In this document: positions 31,363 through 39,585 of the stretch, piece by piece | Position numbering within the stretch: the stretch's first letter is position 1 | How the letters are laid out: each line of letters starts with the position of its first letter | NCBI GenBank assembly: GCA_963728535.1 | Contig: CAVSKK010000001.1 | Location: 868,001 to 932,000 of the forward strand | From: VAXT01 sp963728535 | GTDB taxonomy: Bacteria > Actinomycetota > Thermoleophilia > Gaiellales > Gaiellaceae | DNA length: 64,000 nucleotides | Reading direction: 5' to 3' | Made by a program: the position numbers and the translations under genes | The notes under the pieces: model-generated | Database searches by the model: none | The model's input: the letters and a program-made list of their open reading frames with translations, nothing else | What the model was told of the DNA's origin: nothing

Positions 31363-32700
31363 GTGCAGTTCCGGCAGTTCGTCGACGACGATCTCGGCTG
31401 CGCGTCCTACCTGATCGGCGACGAGTCCTCGGGTGAGGCCGTGGTCGTCGATCCGGCATACGCAATCGAGCAGTACCTGGCCGAGGCCGAGAAGCGGCAC
31501 GTGCGCATCACGCGCGTTCTGGAGACGCACACCCATGCCGATCACGTTTCGGGCCACGGACGGCTGGCCCTCGAGCATGGCGCGACGATCTTCGTCCACC
31601 CCGCCGCCGAGCCGGAGTTCGACTTCGAGCCGCTCGCGGACGGACAGGAGATCTCCCTCGGCGAGGTCGTGATCCGAGTTCTGCACACGCCTGGGCACCG
31701 GCCCGAGCACTGCTGTTTCTCGGTCGTCGACGGCTCTCGCGGCGACGAGCCGTGGCTCGTGATCACCGGCGACTCGCTCCTGATCGGCGATGCGGCCCGG
31801 CCGGACCTCGCCTCGGAGGCGATCGACGGCGCGCACGGCCTGTACGGAAGCCTGCAGAAGCTGCTCGCTCTCTCCGACGGGGTCGAGGTCTATCCCGGCC
31901 ATGTCGCGGGCTCTCTGTGCGGTGCCGGCATGAGCTCGAAGGCCTCCTCGACGATCGGCTTCGAGCGTGCCTTCAACAGAGCAACGAGCCAGGACGAGGA
32001 CGAGTTCGTCCAGGACCGCGCCAACTCGTCGGCGCCTCGTCCGCCGAACATGGACCGCATCGTCGCGCTGAACCGCGGCCCGCTGCTTGCGGTCCAGCCA
32101 CCGCTCGGCACGGTCGACTCGGCAGACGGCGTCGCCGTTCTCGACGTGCGAACGGCGAGCGAGTTCGTCGCGGGCCATCTACACGGCTCCTTCAACGTCC
32201 CTGTCTCGGGGTCGTCCTTTGCGACGAAAGCCGCGTTCGTCCTGACTTCCGACGAGCCCGTCGCGATCCACGCGTCCTCGACCGAGGACGCCGAGCAGGC
32301 CGCCATCGGGCTGCGCTCAGTCGGCCTGTTCGAGCTCCGCGGCTATCTCCCTCAGGCCGACGAGAGCGAGAAGCTCGAGCCGATCGACGTCGAGGAACTC
32401 GACCGCCTGCTCTCCGAGGGGAAGGTCGACGTGCTCGACGTGCGTGAGAAGTCGGAGCGTGACGAGGGCTACATCGACGGCACGCGGCACCTGCCGTATC
32501 GCCTGGTGCGCGCCTGCGTCGACGACCTGCGAAGCGATCTGCCCGTGGTCACGATCTGCTCCAGCGGTTCCCGCGCCGTGATTGCGGCGAGCGTGCTCGC
32601 GGCGAACGGCATCGACGCGCATCCCGTCATCGGCGGAGGCGTCGAGGACTGGGCCGAGCGCGGCGGCAAGACGGTGCAGTTCCGCCGCTGCGGTAGCTAG
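31363..32700 (+). CDS. MBL-fold hydrolase fused to two rhodanese domains
   Basis: A 445-residue protein. Residues 1-235 are a metallo-beta-lactamase domain with HTHADHVSG (His56, His58, Asp60, His61), HTPGHRPEH and TGDSLLIGDAARPD, the persulfide dioxygenase/glyoxalase II-like arrangement. Two rhodanese domains follow. The first (about 255-335) lacks the catalytic Cys (VAIHASSTED); the second (about 345-445) has active Cys399 in VTICSSGSRA. Such fusions (CstB or BlcD-like types) oxidise persulfides and move sulfane sulfur. The stop overlaps the convergent cyclase gene by four bases (CTAG). Confidence 0.88.
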   Translation: MQFRQFVDDDLGCASYLIGDESSGEAVVVDPAYAIEQYLAEAEKRHVRITRVLETHTHADHVSGHGRLALEHGATIFVHPAAEPEFDFEPLADGQEISLGEVVIRVLHTPGHRPEHCCFSVVDGSRGDEPWLVITGDSLLIGDAARPDLASEAIDGAHGLYGSLQKLLALSDGVEVYPGHVAGSLCGAGMSSKASSTIGFERAFNRATSQDEDEFVQDRANSSAPRPPNMDRIVALNRGPLLAVQPPLGTVDSADGVAVLDVRTASEFVAGHLHGSFNVPVSGSSFATKAAFVLTSDEPVAIHASSTEDAEQAAIGLRSVGLFELRGYLPQADESEKLEPIDVEELDRLLSEGKVDVLDVREKSERDEGYIDGTRHLPYRLVRACVDDLRSDLPVVTICSSGSRAVIAASVLAANGIDAHPVIGGGVEDWAERGGKTVQFRRCGS

Positions 32701-35700
32701 GCCGAAGCGGCCAGGAGAGCCTCGCCCTCGCGCACGTACGCGGTCGCACCGACGGAGCGCCAGAAGGTAAGCGCCGCCTCCAGCTCGACGTCGGCCTCGG
32801 CACGCCGTCCTTCACGCACGAGGATGTCGGCGGCCCGCAGACGCGCGAAGGCTTCGTCCGGCCCCGCTCCGATTTCACGGTAGATCTCCGCGGCAGCGCT
32901 CGGGTCTCCCGAAACGTAGGCAACGGCCGCCTGCCGCCATGGAGAGGGCTGCTGAGCACGCCCCGCACCGCCCAGGAATTCAGCTTCGCGGCCGACGAGC
33001 GCGATCACGACTGCTATATCCGGTGTCCATTCGCTTTCGCTATTCGGCGGGCATCCCAGGGCCTCCCATTCCGAGAGCGCCTCGGCGACGTAATCGTCAG
33101 CGCGCTGCCGGTCGCTGGGAAAGAAGGCGCGGGCCGCAAACGCGAGCGCCGGCCACAAGACCTGGGGGTCCTTGGCCACTCGCGCGAGCTCGAGCGCCCG
33201 CTCGGCATCTTCACATGCGCCTCTCGTATCTCCCCGAGCGAGCCGCATCCGGCCGCGGAGTACGCGGCAAGGCATCTCCATCCAGAAGGGATGCTCCACG
33301 AACTCGCCGATGAGCTCGTCGAGCCGGCGGGCTGCGTCATCCCAATGGCCGTCGCGGTACGGCGGCCAGGCGAGCTCGCCTCGCAGCCAGAGCAGCCAAT
33401 CGTCGAGGCCGAATCGCTCGGCCCGACGACGTGCCTCGTCCAGCATCTCGCCTGCCCGCTCGAGCTCACCGAAATCGACCAGCGACGAAGCGAGATTTCC
33501 GTAAGCACGGGCGCTTTCCACCGAGTTGATGGCGTCGGCGATCGCGATGCTCTGCTCGAGGTCTTCGAAACCCCTTGCGTCGCCGGACCAGAGGCGGCTG
33601 GTCCCGATGTTCGTGAGTGCCTCTGCTCGGAGCTCATCGAGACCGAGCTCGTCGGCCATGGCCAGAGCCTCTCGCCCGACACGGATCGCGTCCTCGCTGC
33701 GGCCGGCGAGCATCCAGAATCGAGAGACATTGCCGATGACGTACGCCTTCGCATAGGAGCTGGCCTCGTTCTCGACGAGCGCTTCCGCTGCCCTCAGATG
33801 CTCGAAAGCGCTGTCTCGGCGGCCGAGCAGCCAGTACATCTCGCAAATGAGCGTCTGCGCCTCGGCCGCCTGCCCCGAGTCGCCGGCCGCGAGCGCAGCA
33901 TCAACCGCTTGGGTGAGGAGCTCGGGTGCGCTGCCGAGCGCGACGCTGTTTAGTACGCGCCCGTAGCGAATGAGCAGCCCAGCGCTCCACGGCTCGTTCT
34001 CGGGCCACGCCTCGATTGCCGCAGCGTAGAACCTCCTCGCCGCCTGGTACGAGCCCAGGGCATATGCGTGGTCGCCGGCTTCATGGAACGCGCGCCTGGC
34101 CGGTTCCTCGAGCTCGGCCGTGTCGGCTCCGGCAGCTCGGGCGAGCTCAAGCGCACTGGAGTAGTGGTGCGCGAGCATCTCGGCATGGTCGTCGGGCCGG
34201 CCGAGCCTCTCGATCCACTCGCCGGCCAGCCGGTGCTTCTCGGCTCTGCGGGCACGCGGAATCTGGCTGTAGGCGACATCTCGAACGAGCAGGTGCAGAA
34301 AGGCGTATTCGCTCTCGCCCGTTACCGAGGGCCTCCGCTCGCGGCGGACGAACTCCTTCCGCTCCAGCCGGTGCAGGGACTCCTCGGCGGCCGCCCGCTC
34401 CAGGCCGCCGATGCCGGCGGCGGCGCCCAGCCAGAAGACCTTGCCGATCACGGCAGCGTCCTGCAGCAGGGTCTTCTCCTCCTCGGGAAGGGCATCGAGC
34501 CGGGCGGCGACTATTCCCTGCACCGACTCGGGCAGCGGCAGGTCCTCGCCGCCGACGACCAGCTCGCGGTCGGTCACCATGCGAACGAACTCCTCCGCGT
34601 AGAGCGGGTTCCCACCGGCTCGCTGGAGAAGAGCGGTTTGCGTCTCCGCGGGCAGAACGGACCGCTCGAGCAGAGCCGCGAGGAGGCGCGCCGTCTGGTC
34701 GTCGTCGAGAGGCGACAGGGAGAGCGTGGCCGTGTTCGGCTTTCCCCCGCCCCAGCCGGCGCGGCGCGCGAGCAGCTCCGGTCGCGCTGTGCAGACGACG
34801 AGGATCGGTACGCCTCCGGCCCAGTCGATCAGGTGGTCGATGAAGTCGAGGAGCCCGTCGTCCGCCCAGTGGAGATCCTCGAAGACAAGGACGAGTGGGC
34901 GCTCTTCGGCGATGCCCTCGAAGAATCGCCTCCAGGCCGCGAACGCCTCCGGCCGCCTATCTCCGTGCAGCTCCTGCTCGCTCTCGATTCCGACGAGCGC
35001 GCCAAGGTGACGCTCGACCCACTCGGCTTCGGAGTCGTCAACCAACTGACGCACGCTGCGTTTCAGCTTGCGTTCGGTCTCGTCGCGCGAATCCGTCTCG
35101 AGGATCCCTGCCTGGGCCTTGACGATTTCTCCGAGAGCCCAGAACGAGACCCCTTCGCCGTACGGAAGCGAGCGCCCCTGGCGCCAGTAGATGATCTCGG
35201 GATCCGCCTCGACAGCCTGGAAGAGCTCGTAGACGAGGCGGCTCTTGCCGATGCCGGGTACTCCGACGAGCGTCACAAGCTGCGGATCGCGCGCTGCGCG
35301 CATGCGGCCGAGTGCATCCGAGAGCACGTCCAACTCCCGCTCGCGCCCGATCAAGGGCGCCTGCGAAAGCTGCGCGGTGTCGACTCCGTACCGTGAACGC
35401 GCTTCGAGCGGCTCCCAGACGGCGATCGGTGCGACCTTGCCCTTCGCCGAGACCGGGTCGCGCTGCTCGTAGGTGATCATCTGGTCTGTGGCCCGATAGG
35501 TGGTCTCGTCGACCAGGATCCCGTTCACCGGCGCCGCGCCTTGGAGTCGCGCGGCCGTGTTCACAACATCGCCCGACGCCATTCCTTCTCCCTCCGCCGG
35601 CCGAGCTCCGAGCGCGACGAGCGCCTCTCCGGTCGTGATCGCAATCCGGAGTTGGAGTGCTTCCTGCTCGCGCACCCAGTCGCGGATGACGAGGGCGGCC

Positions 35701-36032
35701 CGCACCGCGCGCTCTGGATCGTCCTCGTGCGCAGTTGGCGCTCCGAAGAGGGCCATCACCGCGTCGCCGATGAACTTCTCGACCGTCCCGCCGTAGCGCT
35801 CGAGTTCCGAGCGCAGGCGGGCGTGGTACGGCTCGAGCACGGCTCGCACATCCTCGGGGTCCATCTGCTCGGCTCGGCTCGTGAAGCCGACGAGGTCGGC
35901 GAAGAGGACGGTCACGACCTTGCGCTCCTCGCGTGCCGAAATCGCTGCCTCGACGGCGAGCGGAGCCCCGCAGTTCGAGCAGAACTTCGCGTCAGCCGCG
36001 TTCTCGTGGCCGCACTCGGCGCAGATCTCCAT
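32697..36032 (-). CDS. Zinc ribbon-class III nucleotide cyclase-ATPase-TPR regulator
   Basis: A protein of about 1111 residues. An N-terminal zinc ribbon (Cys4, 7, 18, 21) leads to a class III adenylate/guanylate cyclase domain with metal-binding FADLVGFT (Asp46) and KFIGDAVMALFG (Lys86, Asp90) and the transition-state pair in VVNTAARL. A STAND-type ATPase follows with P-loop GVPGIGKS (257-264) and Walker B VLVFEDLHWADD, then a long TPR/solenoid C-terminus from about residue 590. The cyclase site looks complete, so it may make cAMP under ATP or peptide control. Start codon ATG overlaps the TGA of the threonine dehydratase (TGATG; a GTG one codon earlier is also possible). Confidence 0.88.
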   Translation of the reverse strand: MEICAECGHENAADAKFCSNCGAPLAVEAAISAREERKVVTVLFADLVGFTSRAEQMDPEDVRAVLEPYHARLRSELERYGGTVEKFIGDAVMALFGAPTAHEDDPERAVRAALVIRDWVREQEALQLRIAITTGEALVALGARPAEGEGMASGDVVNTAARLQGAAPVNGILVDETTYRATDQMITYEQRDPVSAKGKVAPIAVWEPLEARSRYGVDTAQLSQAPLIGRERELDVLSDALGRMRAARDPQLVTLVGVPGIGKSRLVYELFQAVEADPEIIYWRQGRSLPYGEGVSFWALGEIVKAQAGILETDSRDETERKLKRSVRQLVDDSEAEWVERHLGALVGIESEQELHGDRRPEAFAAWRRFFEGIAEERPLVLVFEDLHWADDGLLDFIDHLIDWAGGVPILVVCTARPELLARRAGWGGGKPNTATLSLSPLDDDQTARLLAALLERSVLPAETQTALLQRAGGNPLYAEEFVRMVTDRELVVGGEDLPLPESVQGIVAARLDALPEEEKTLLQDAAVIGKVFWLGAAAGIGGLERAAAEESLHRLERKEFVRRERRPSVTGESEYAFLHLLVRDVAYSQIPRARRAEKHRLAGEWIERLGRPDDHAEMLAHHYSSALELARAAGADTAELEEPARRAFHEAGDHAYALGSYQAARRFYAAAIEAWPENEPWSAGLLIRYGRVLNSVALGSAPELLTQAVDAALAAGDSGQAAEAQTLICEMYWLLGRRDSAFEHLRAAEALVENEASSYAKAYVIGNVSRFWMLAGRSEDAIRVGREALAMADELGLDELRAEALTNIGTSRLWSGDARGFEDLEQSIAIADAINSVESARAYGNLASSLVDFGELERAGEMLDEARRRAERFGLDDWLLWLRGELAWPPYRDGHWDDAARRLDELIGEFVEHPFWMEMPCRVLRGRMRLARGDTRGACEDAERALELARVAKDPQVLWPALAFAARAFFPSDRQRADDYVAEALSEWEALGCPPNSESEWTPDIAVVIALVGREAEFLGGAGRAQQPSPWRQAAVAYVSGDPSAAAEIYREIGAGPDEAFARLRAADILVREGRRAEADVELEAALTFWRSVGATAYVREGEALLAASA

Positions 36033-37231
36033 CACTGCAAGCGGTCCACGTCGTATCCGCGACGTCTCATCGCGTCGAGGATCGCTTCACAGTGCTCTTC
36101 GTCCCTGGTGAGGAGCGTCGCCTCGACCTCGGTCTCGGTCACGGGGATGTCCATCCCCTCTCGGTGGTGCTCGACCGAGACCACGTTCGCGTGCTCCTCG
36201 GCGAAGAGCGCGAGCAGCTTGCTCAGCTCCCCCGTGCGGTCGGAGATTCGCGTTCGGACGACGAGGTAGCGGCCGGAAAGCGTGAGCCCGTGGCGCATGA
36301 CCTGGATCAGCAGCGTCGGGTCGATGTTGCCGCCGGAGAGCAGCGCCGTCACCGGGCCGGTCCCGCCGATCCGACCGGAGAGCAGCGCCGCGATCGCTGC
36401 GGCGCCGGCACCCTCGACGACGAGCTTGACGCGTTCGAGGATGAGCACGATCGCCTGGCTGATCTCCTCGTCGCTGACGGTGACGATTTCGTCAAGGAGG
36501 TCCTTGACCAGTGCGGAGGTCAGCTCGCCGGGGTGCTTGACGGCGATGCCCTCGGCGATCGTGTAGCCATGGGGCTCTCCGCCTGCGAGCGGTGCGCACG
36601 CCTCCGCCTGCACGCCGATGATGCGAATGCCGGGCCGGACGCCGCGCAGCGCGAGCGCGATTCCCGAGGCCAGGCCACCGCCGCCGACCGGAAGGACCAC
36701 CGTGCCGAGGTCGTCGACCTGGTCCGCGAGCTCGAGCCCGATCGTCCCCTGGCCGGCGATGACAACGGGATCCTCGAAGGCATGGATGAACGTCGTTCCG
36801 GACTGCGCGGCGTGCTCGAACGCCTCGCGCATCGCGTCCTCGAAGACGTGGCCGGTGAGCTCGACCGTGGCGCCGTAGTTCCGGGTCGCGTCCACCTTCG
36901 TCATCGGCGTCTCCGACGGCATGAAGACGGTCGCCTCGATCCCCTCCTCGCGCGCCGCCCACGCGACGGCCTGACCGTGGTTGCCCGCGCTCGCGGTCAC
37001 GACTCCGGCTCGTCGCTCGGCCTCGCTCAGGCTCTCCATCTTGTTGACGGCGCCGCGCACCTTGAAAGAGCCCGTGCGCTGGAGGTTCTCCGCCTTCAGG
37101 AGGACGGGTCGCCCGGTCCGGCGCGTGAACGTCTCCGAGCTGTACACCGGCGTGACGCGGACGCCCTTGCCTGCGAGCCGCTCGCGCGCGGCCTCGACGT
37201 CAGCGAGTGTGGGTGCGGTCTTCGTCGCCAT
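36032..37231 (-). CDS. Threonine dehydratase with ACT domain
   Basis: A 399-residue PLP enzyme that deaminates threonine (or serine) to 2-oxobutyrate. The PLP Lys57 is in TGSFKVRGA, the phosphate loop is VGGGGLASG, and SAGNHGQAVAWAA is the family Asn motif. The last 75 residues form an ACT domain (LVVRTRISDRTGELSKLLAL), which suggests amino acid regulation. The ATG at 37231 lies inside the MeaB gene (32-base overlap), a better start than the upstream MRSF. Product 2-oxobutyrate can become propionyl-CoA, linking it to MeaB just upstream. Confidence 0.88.
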   Translation of the reverse strand: MATKTAPTLADVEAARERLAGKGVRVTPVYSSETFTRRTGRPVLLKAENLQRTGSFKVRGAVNKMESLSEAERRAGVVTASAGNHGQAVAWAAREEGIEATVFMPSETPMTKVDATRNYGATVELTGHVFEDAMREAFEHAAQSGTTFIHAFEDPVVIAGQGTIGLELADQVDDLGTVVLPVGGGGLASGIALALRGVRPGIRIIGVQAEACAPLAGGEPHGYTIAEGIAVKHPGELTSALVKDLLDEIVTVSDEEISQAIVLILERVKLVVEGAGAAAIAALLSGRIGGTGPVTALLSGGNIDPTLLIQVMRHGLTLSGRYLVVRTRISDRTGELSKLLALFAEEHANVVSVEHHREGMDIPVTETEVEATLLTRDEEHCEAILDAMRRRGYDVDRLQ

Positions 37232-38234
37232 CCGATTCTCCGGTGCCAGCCTGAAGCTTCGCACCTGAAGGGAGTTGGAACACCTTCTCCATGATCTCCT
37301 GGACGGCTGTCAAGGGGTCGAGCTCACGCTTCTGAACCTCTTCGAGGACGCGCTGGAGCTCTGGATCTCCCTCCACGGCGCGCTCGAGATGCGCTTTTGC
37401 ACGCGCGGATGCGACGGCGAACACCTCGCCGGCGAGATTCCTGCGACGCCGCTCGTCGAGCAGGCTTTCCTCCTCGAGGTAGGCCCGGTGCTCGGCGACC
37501 TTGTCCCACAGGTCGGCGACGCCCTCGTCCTGCACGGCCTCGGTCAGCACGATCGGCGGCTTCCAGGCGCTCTCATGGTCGAGCGTGAGGATCGACCGCA
37601 CCTCGTTCAGCATCGTCTTCGCGGCGGGGTGATCCTTCTTGTTGATCGCGATCACGTCGGGGATCTCCATGATCCCGGCCTTCAGCGCCTGGATCGAGTC
37701 GCCGGAGCCGGGCATCAGCACGAGCAGGACCGTGTCGGCGATCCCGATCACCTCGACCTCGCTCTGCCCGGTTCCAACCGTCTCGACGAAGATGACGTCC
37801 TTGCCGGCCGCGTCGAGGACGAGCACCGCCTGCAGGGTCGCCTCGGCAAGACCCCCGAGGTGGCCGCGCGTTCCCATCGAACGGATGAAGACGCCCGGGT
37901 CGAGGAAGTGCTCCGCGAGGCGAATCCGGTCGCCGAGGAGCGCGCCCTGCGAGAAGGGGCTCGACGGGTCGACCGAGACGACACCGACGGTGCGGCCGGA
38001 CTCGCGCACCAGGCGTACGAGGGCGGCAATGAGGGTCGATTTGCCGACCCCCGGAGGACCGGTGACACCGACCACGGAGGCGGAGCCGGTGTCCGGGTAG
38101 ATGTCGCGGACGAGCTCGTACGCGAGCGGGTCGGCATTCTCGACGAGCGTGATCGCGCGGGCAAGCGCGAGGCGGTCGCCCGCGCGCACGCCGGCCGCGA
38201 GGGTCTCCCCCGTCCACTCTCGCCGCTTGGCCAA
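37200..38234 (-). CDS. meaB: MeaB/ArgK-type GTPase (methylmalonyl-CoA mutase chaperone)
   Basis: A 344-residue G3E GTPase. The P-loop is VTGPPGVGKSTLI (about 57-69), with VVSVDPSSPFSQGALLGDRIRL and RSMGTRGHLGG, both diagnostic of MeaB, ETVGTGQSE and the base-specificity loop INKKD. It protects and loads methylmalonyl-CoA mutase with adenosylcobalamin; the mutase is not in this window. TTG start directly after the TAG stop of the MFS gene (TAGTTG). Its 3' end overlaps the threonine dehydratase start by 32 bases, so translation is coupled. Confidence 0.9.
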   Translation of the reverse strand: MAKRREWTGETLAAGVRAGDRLALARAITLVENADPLAYELVRDIYPDTGSASVVGVTGPPGVGKSTLIAALVRLVRESGRTVGVVSVDPSSPFSQGALLGDRIRLAEHFLDPGVFIRSMGTRGHLGGLAEATLQAVLVLDAAGKDVIFVETVGTGQSEVEVIGIADTVLLVLMPGSGDSIQALKAGIMEIPDVIAINKKDHPAAKTMLNEVRSILTLDHESAWKPPIVLTEAVQDEGVADLWDKVAEHRAYLEEESLLDERRRRNLAGEVFAVASARAKAHLERAVEGDPELQRVLEEVQKRELDPLTAVQEIMEKVFQLPSGAKLQAGTGESDGDEDRTHTR

Positions 38235-39500
38235 CTATCCCGCCTGTTCCGGCGAAGGGACTGCCGCGTGGACCCTGGGGATCCCGCGGGCGAGCAGGTA
38301 GCCGACGAACGCGGCGCATGCGGCCAGACAGGCCGAGACGCCCCAGACCCAGCGCGCGCCGAACTCGTCGGTCAGAGGGCCGGCCAGGGCCATGCCGAGG
38401 CCGAGGACCGCGTAGTTCGAGCTCATCAGCACGGTGAACACGCGCCCGCGCAGGCGATCGGGCGCGCCCCGCTGGACCAGCAACGCATTGCAGACGACCG
38501 CGGCGCCGTTGCCCAGCCCGGAGATGACGACGCAGGCGGCGGCGACCCAGACGTTGGGAGCGATGGCCGCAGCTCCGATGCCGATCGCCATCAGCCCAAG
38601 GCCGGTGACGTAGACGCTAGAGAGCTCTCTCCGCTCGACGAGAGCGCTGACCGCGAGACTGCCGACGAGGAGGCCAACTCCGGCGCTTGCGAGCAGGAGG
38701 CCGAAACCGAAGTCGCCCGCCTGGAACGAGACCTTGGCGAGCACGACCTCGGCGACGTTGATTCCGGCGATCCCCAGCATGGCCACGTTCCACGCGATGA
38801 GCACCGTCAGCAGGGCGCGGGAGCTACGAATCAGCGCAAGGCCTTCCCCCACGTCACGCCAGTGACCCTCTGTCGTGGCATGAGCGACCTGGAGGAGGCG
38901 CGCCGGGATCCGAAGGATCAGCGCCGCCGAGAAGAGGAAGGTGAGCGAGTTGATCGCGTAGGCCCAGTCCGGGCTCGTTGCGGCGACGAGGACGCCGCCC
39001 GCGAGAGGGCCGAGAACGGTCGTCATCGCGTCGGACGCCTGGAGCATGCCTTGCGCGCTCGGCAACTCCGAGTCCTTGACGAGGTTCGGCAGTCCCGCGT
39101 AGACCGCCGGCCGGAAGAAACCGGTTGCGAACCCGGCGACCGCAGCCAGCACGACGATCTGGGTCGCGCTCTGCGCAAACGGGAGCGCGCAGAAGACGAG
39201 GAAGCGAACGAGGTCCGCGGCGATCATCACGCGGCGCCGCGAGAGGCGGTCGATGAGCGGGCCCATCGTGAGGCCGAGCACGATTGCAGGCAGGAAGTCG
39301 GCGATCAGCAGTGCGCTCACCCAGGTGCCGGAGCCCGTCCGATCCCAGACGTCGATCGTCAGCGCGACGAACGCGAGCCAGGTGCCGAGGCCCGAGCCGA
39401 AAGCGGCAAGGAAGAGCAGGCGGAGCCCACGGACTCGGCGGAGCAGGTCGACCTGCGTACCGAGGAGGCGGTGCGCGACTCCGTTGAAGACCCCCAGCAC
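38235..39500 (-). CDS. MFS transporter
   Basis: A 421-residue major facilitator with 12 predicted helices. Loop motif A appears as GPLIDRLSRRRVMIAAD between helices 2 and 3, and GRVFTVLMSSNYAVLG in the second half. It belongs to the MFS_3/EntS-like group, mainly exporters of siderophores or drugs; the substrate is unknown. First gene of the MFS-MeaB-threonine dehydratase-cyclase series. GTG start with a TAATCT box 11 bases upstream. Confidence 0.85.
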   Translation of the reverse strand: MLGVFNGVAHRLLGTQVDLLRRVRGLRLLFLAAFGSGLGTWLAFVALTIDVWDRTGSGTWVSALLIADFLPAIVLGLTMGPLIDRLSRRRVMIAADLVRFLVFCALPFAQSATQIVVLAAVAGFATGFFRPAVYAGLPNLVKDSELPSAQGMLQASDAMTTVLGPLAGGVLVAATSPDWAYAINSLTFLFSAALILRIPARLLQVAHATTEGHWRDVGEGLALIRSSRALLTVLIAWNVAMLGIAGINVAEVVLAKVSFQAGDFGFGLLLASAGVGLLVGSLAVSALVERRELSSVYVTGLGLMAIGIGAAAIAPNVWVAAACVVISGLGNGAAVVCNALLVQRGAPDRLRGRVFTVLMSSNYAVLGLGMALAGPLTDEFGARWVWGVSACLAACAAFVGYLLARGIPRVHAAVPSPEQAG

Positions 39501-39585
39501 GATCCGGCGGGAGATTAGTCGAGGGTGGGGCTAGAAGCGGGTTTTGCGTGCGGAATGTCTCGAAGCCCGTACACTCAAGAAGGCA

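Noticed and set aside
37275..39518. A 747-codon plus-strand frame opposite MeaB and the MFS transporter
   Set aside because: Asp/Arg/His-biased antisense frame, no family match.
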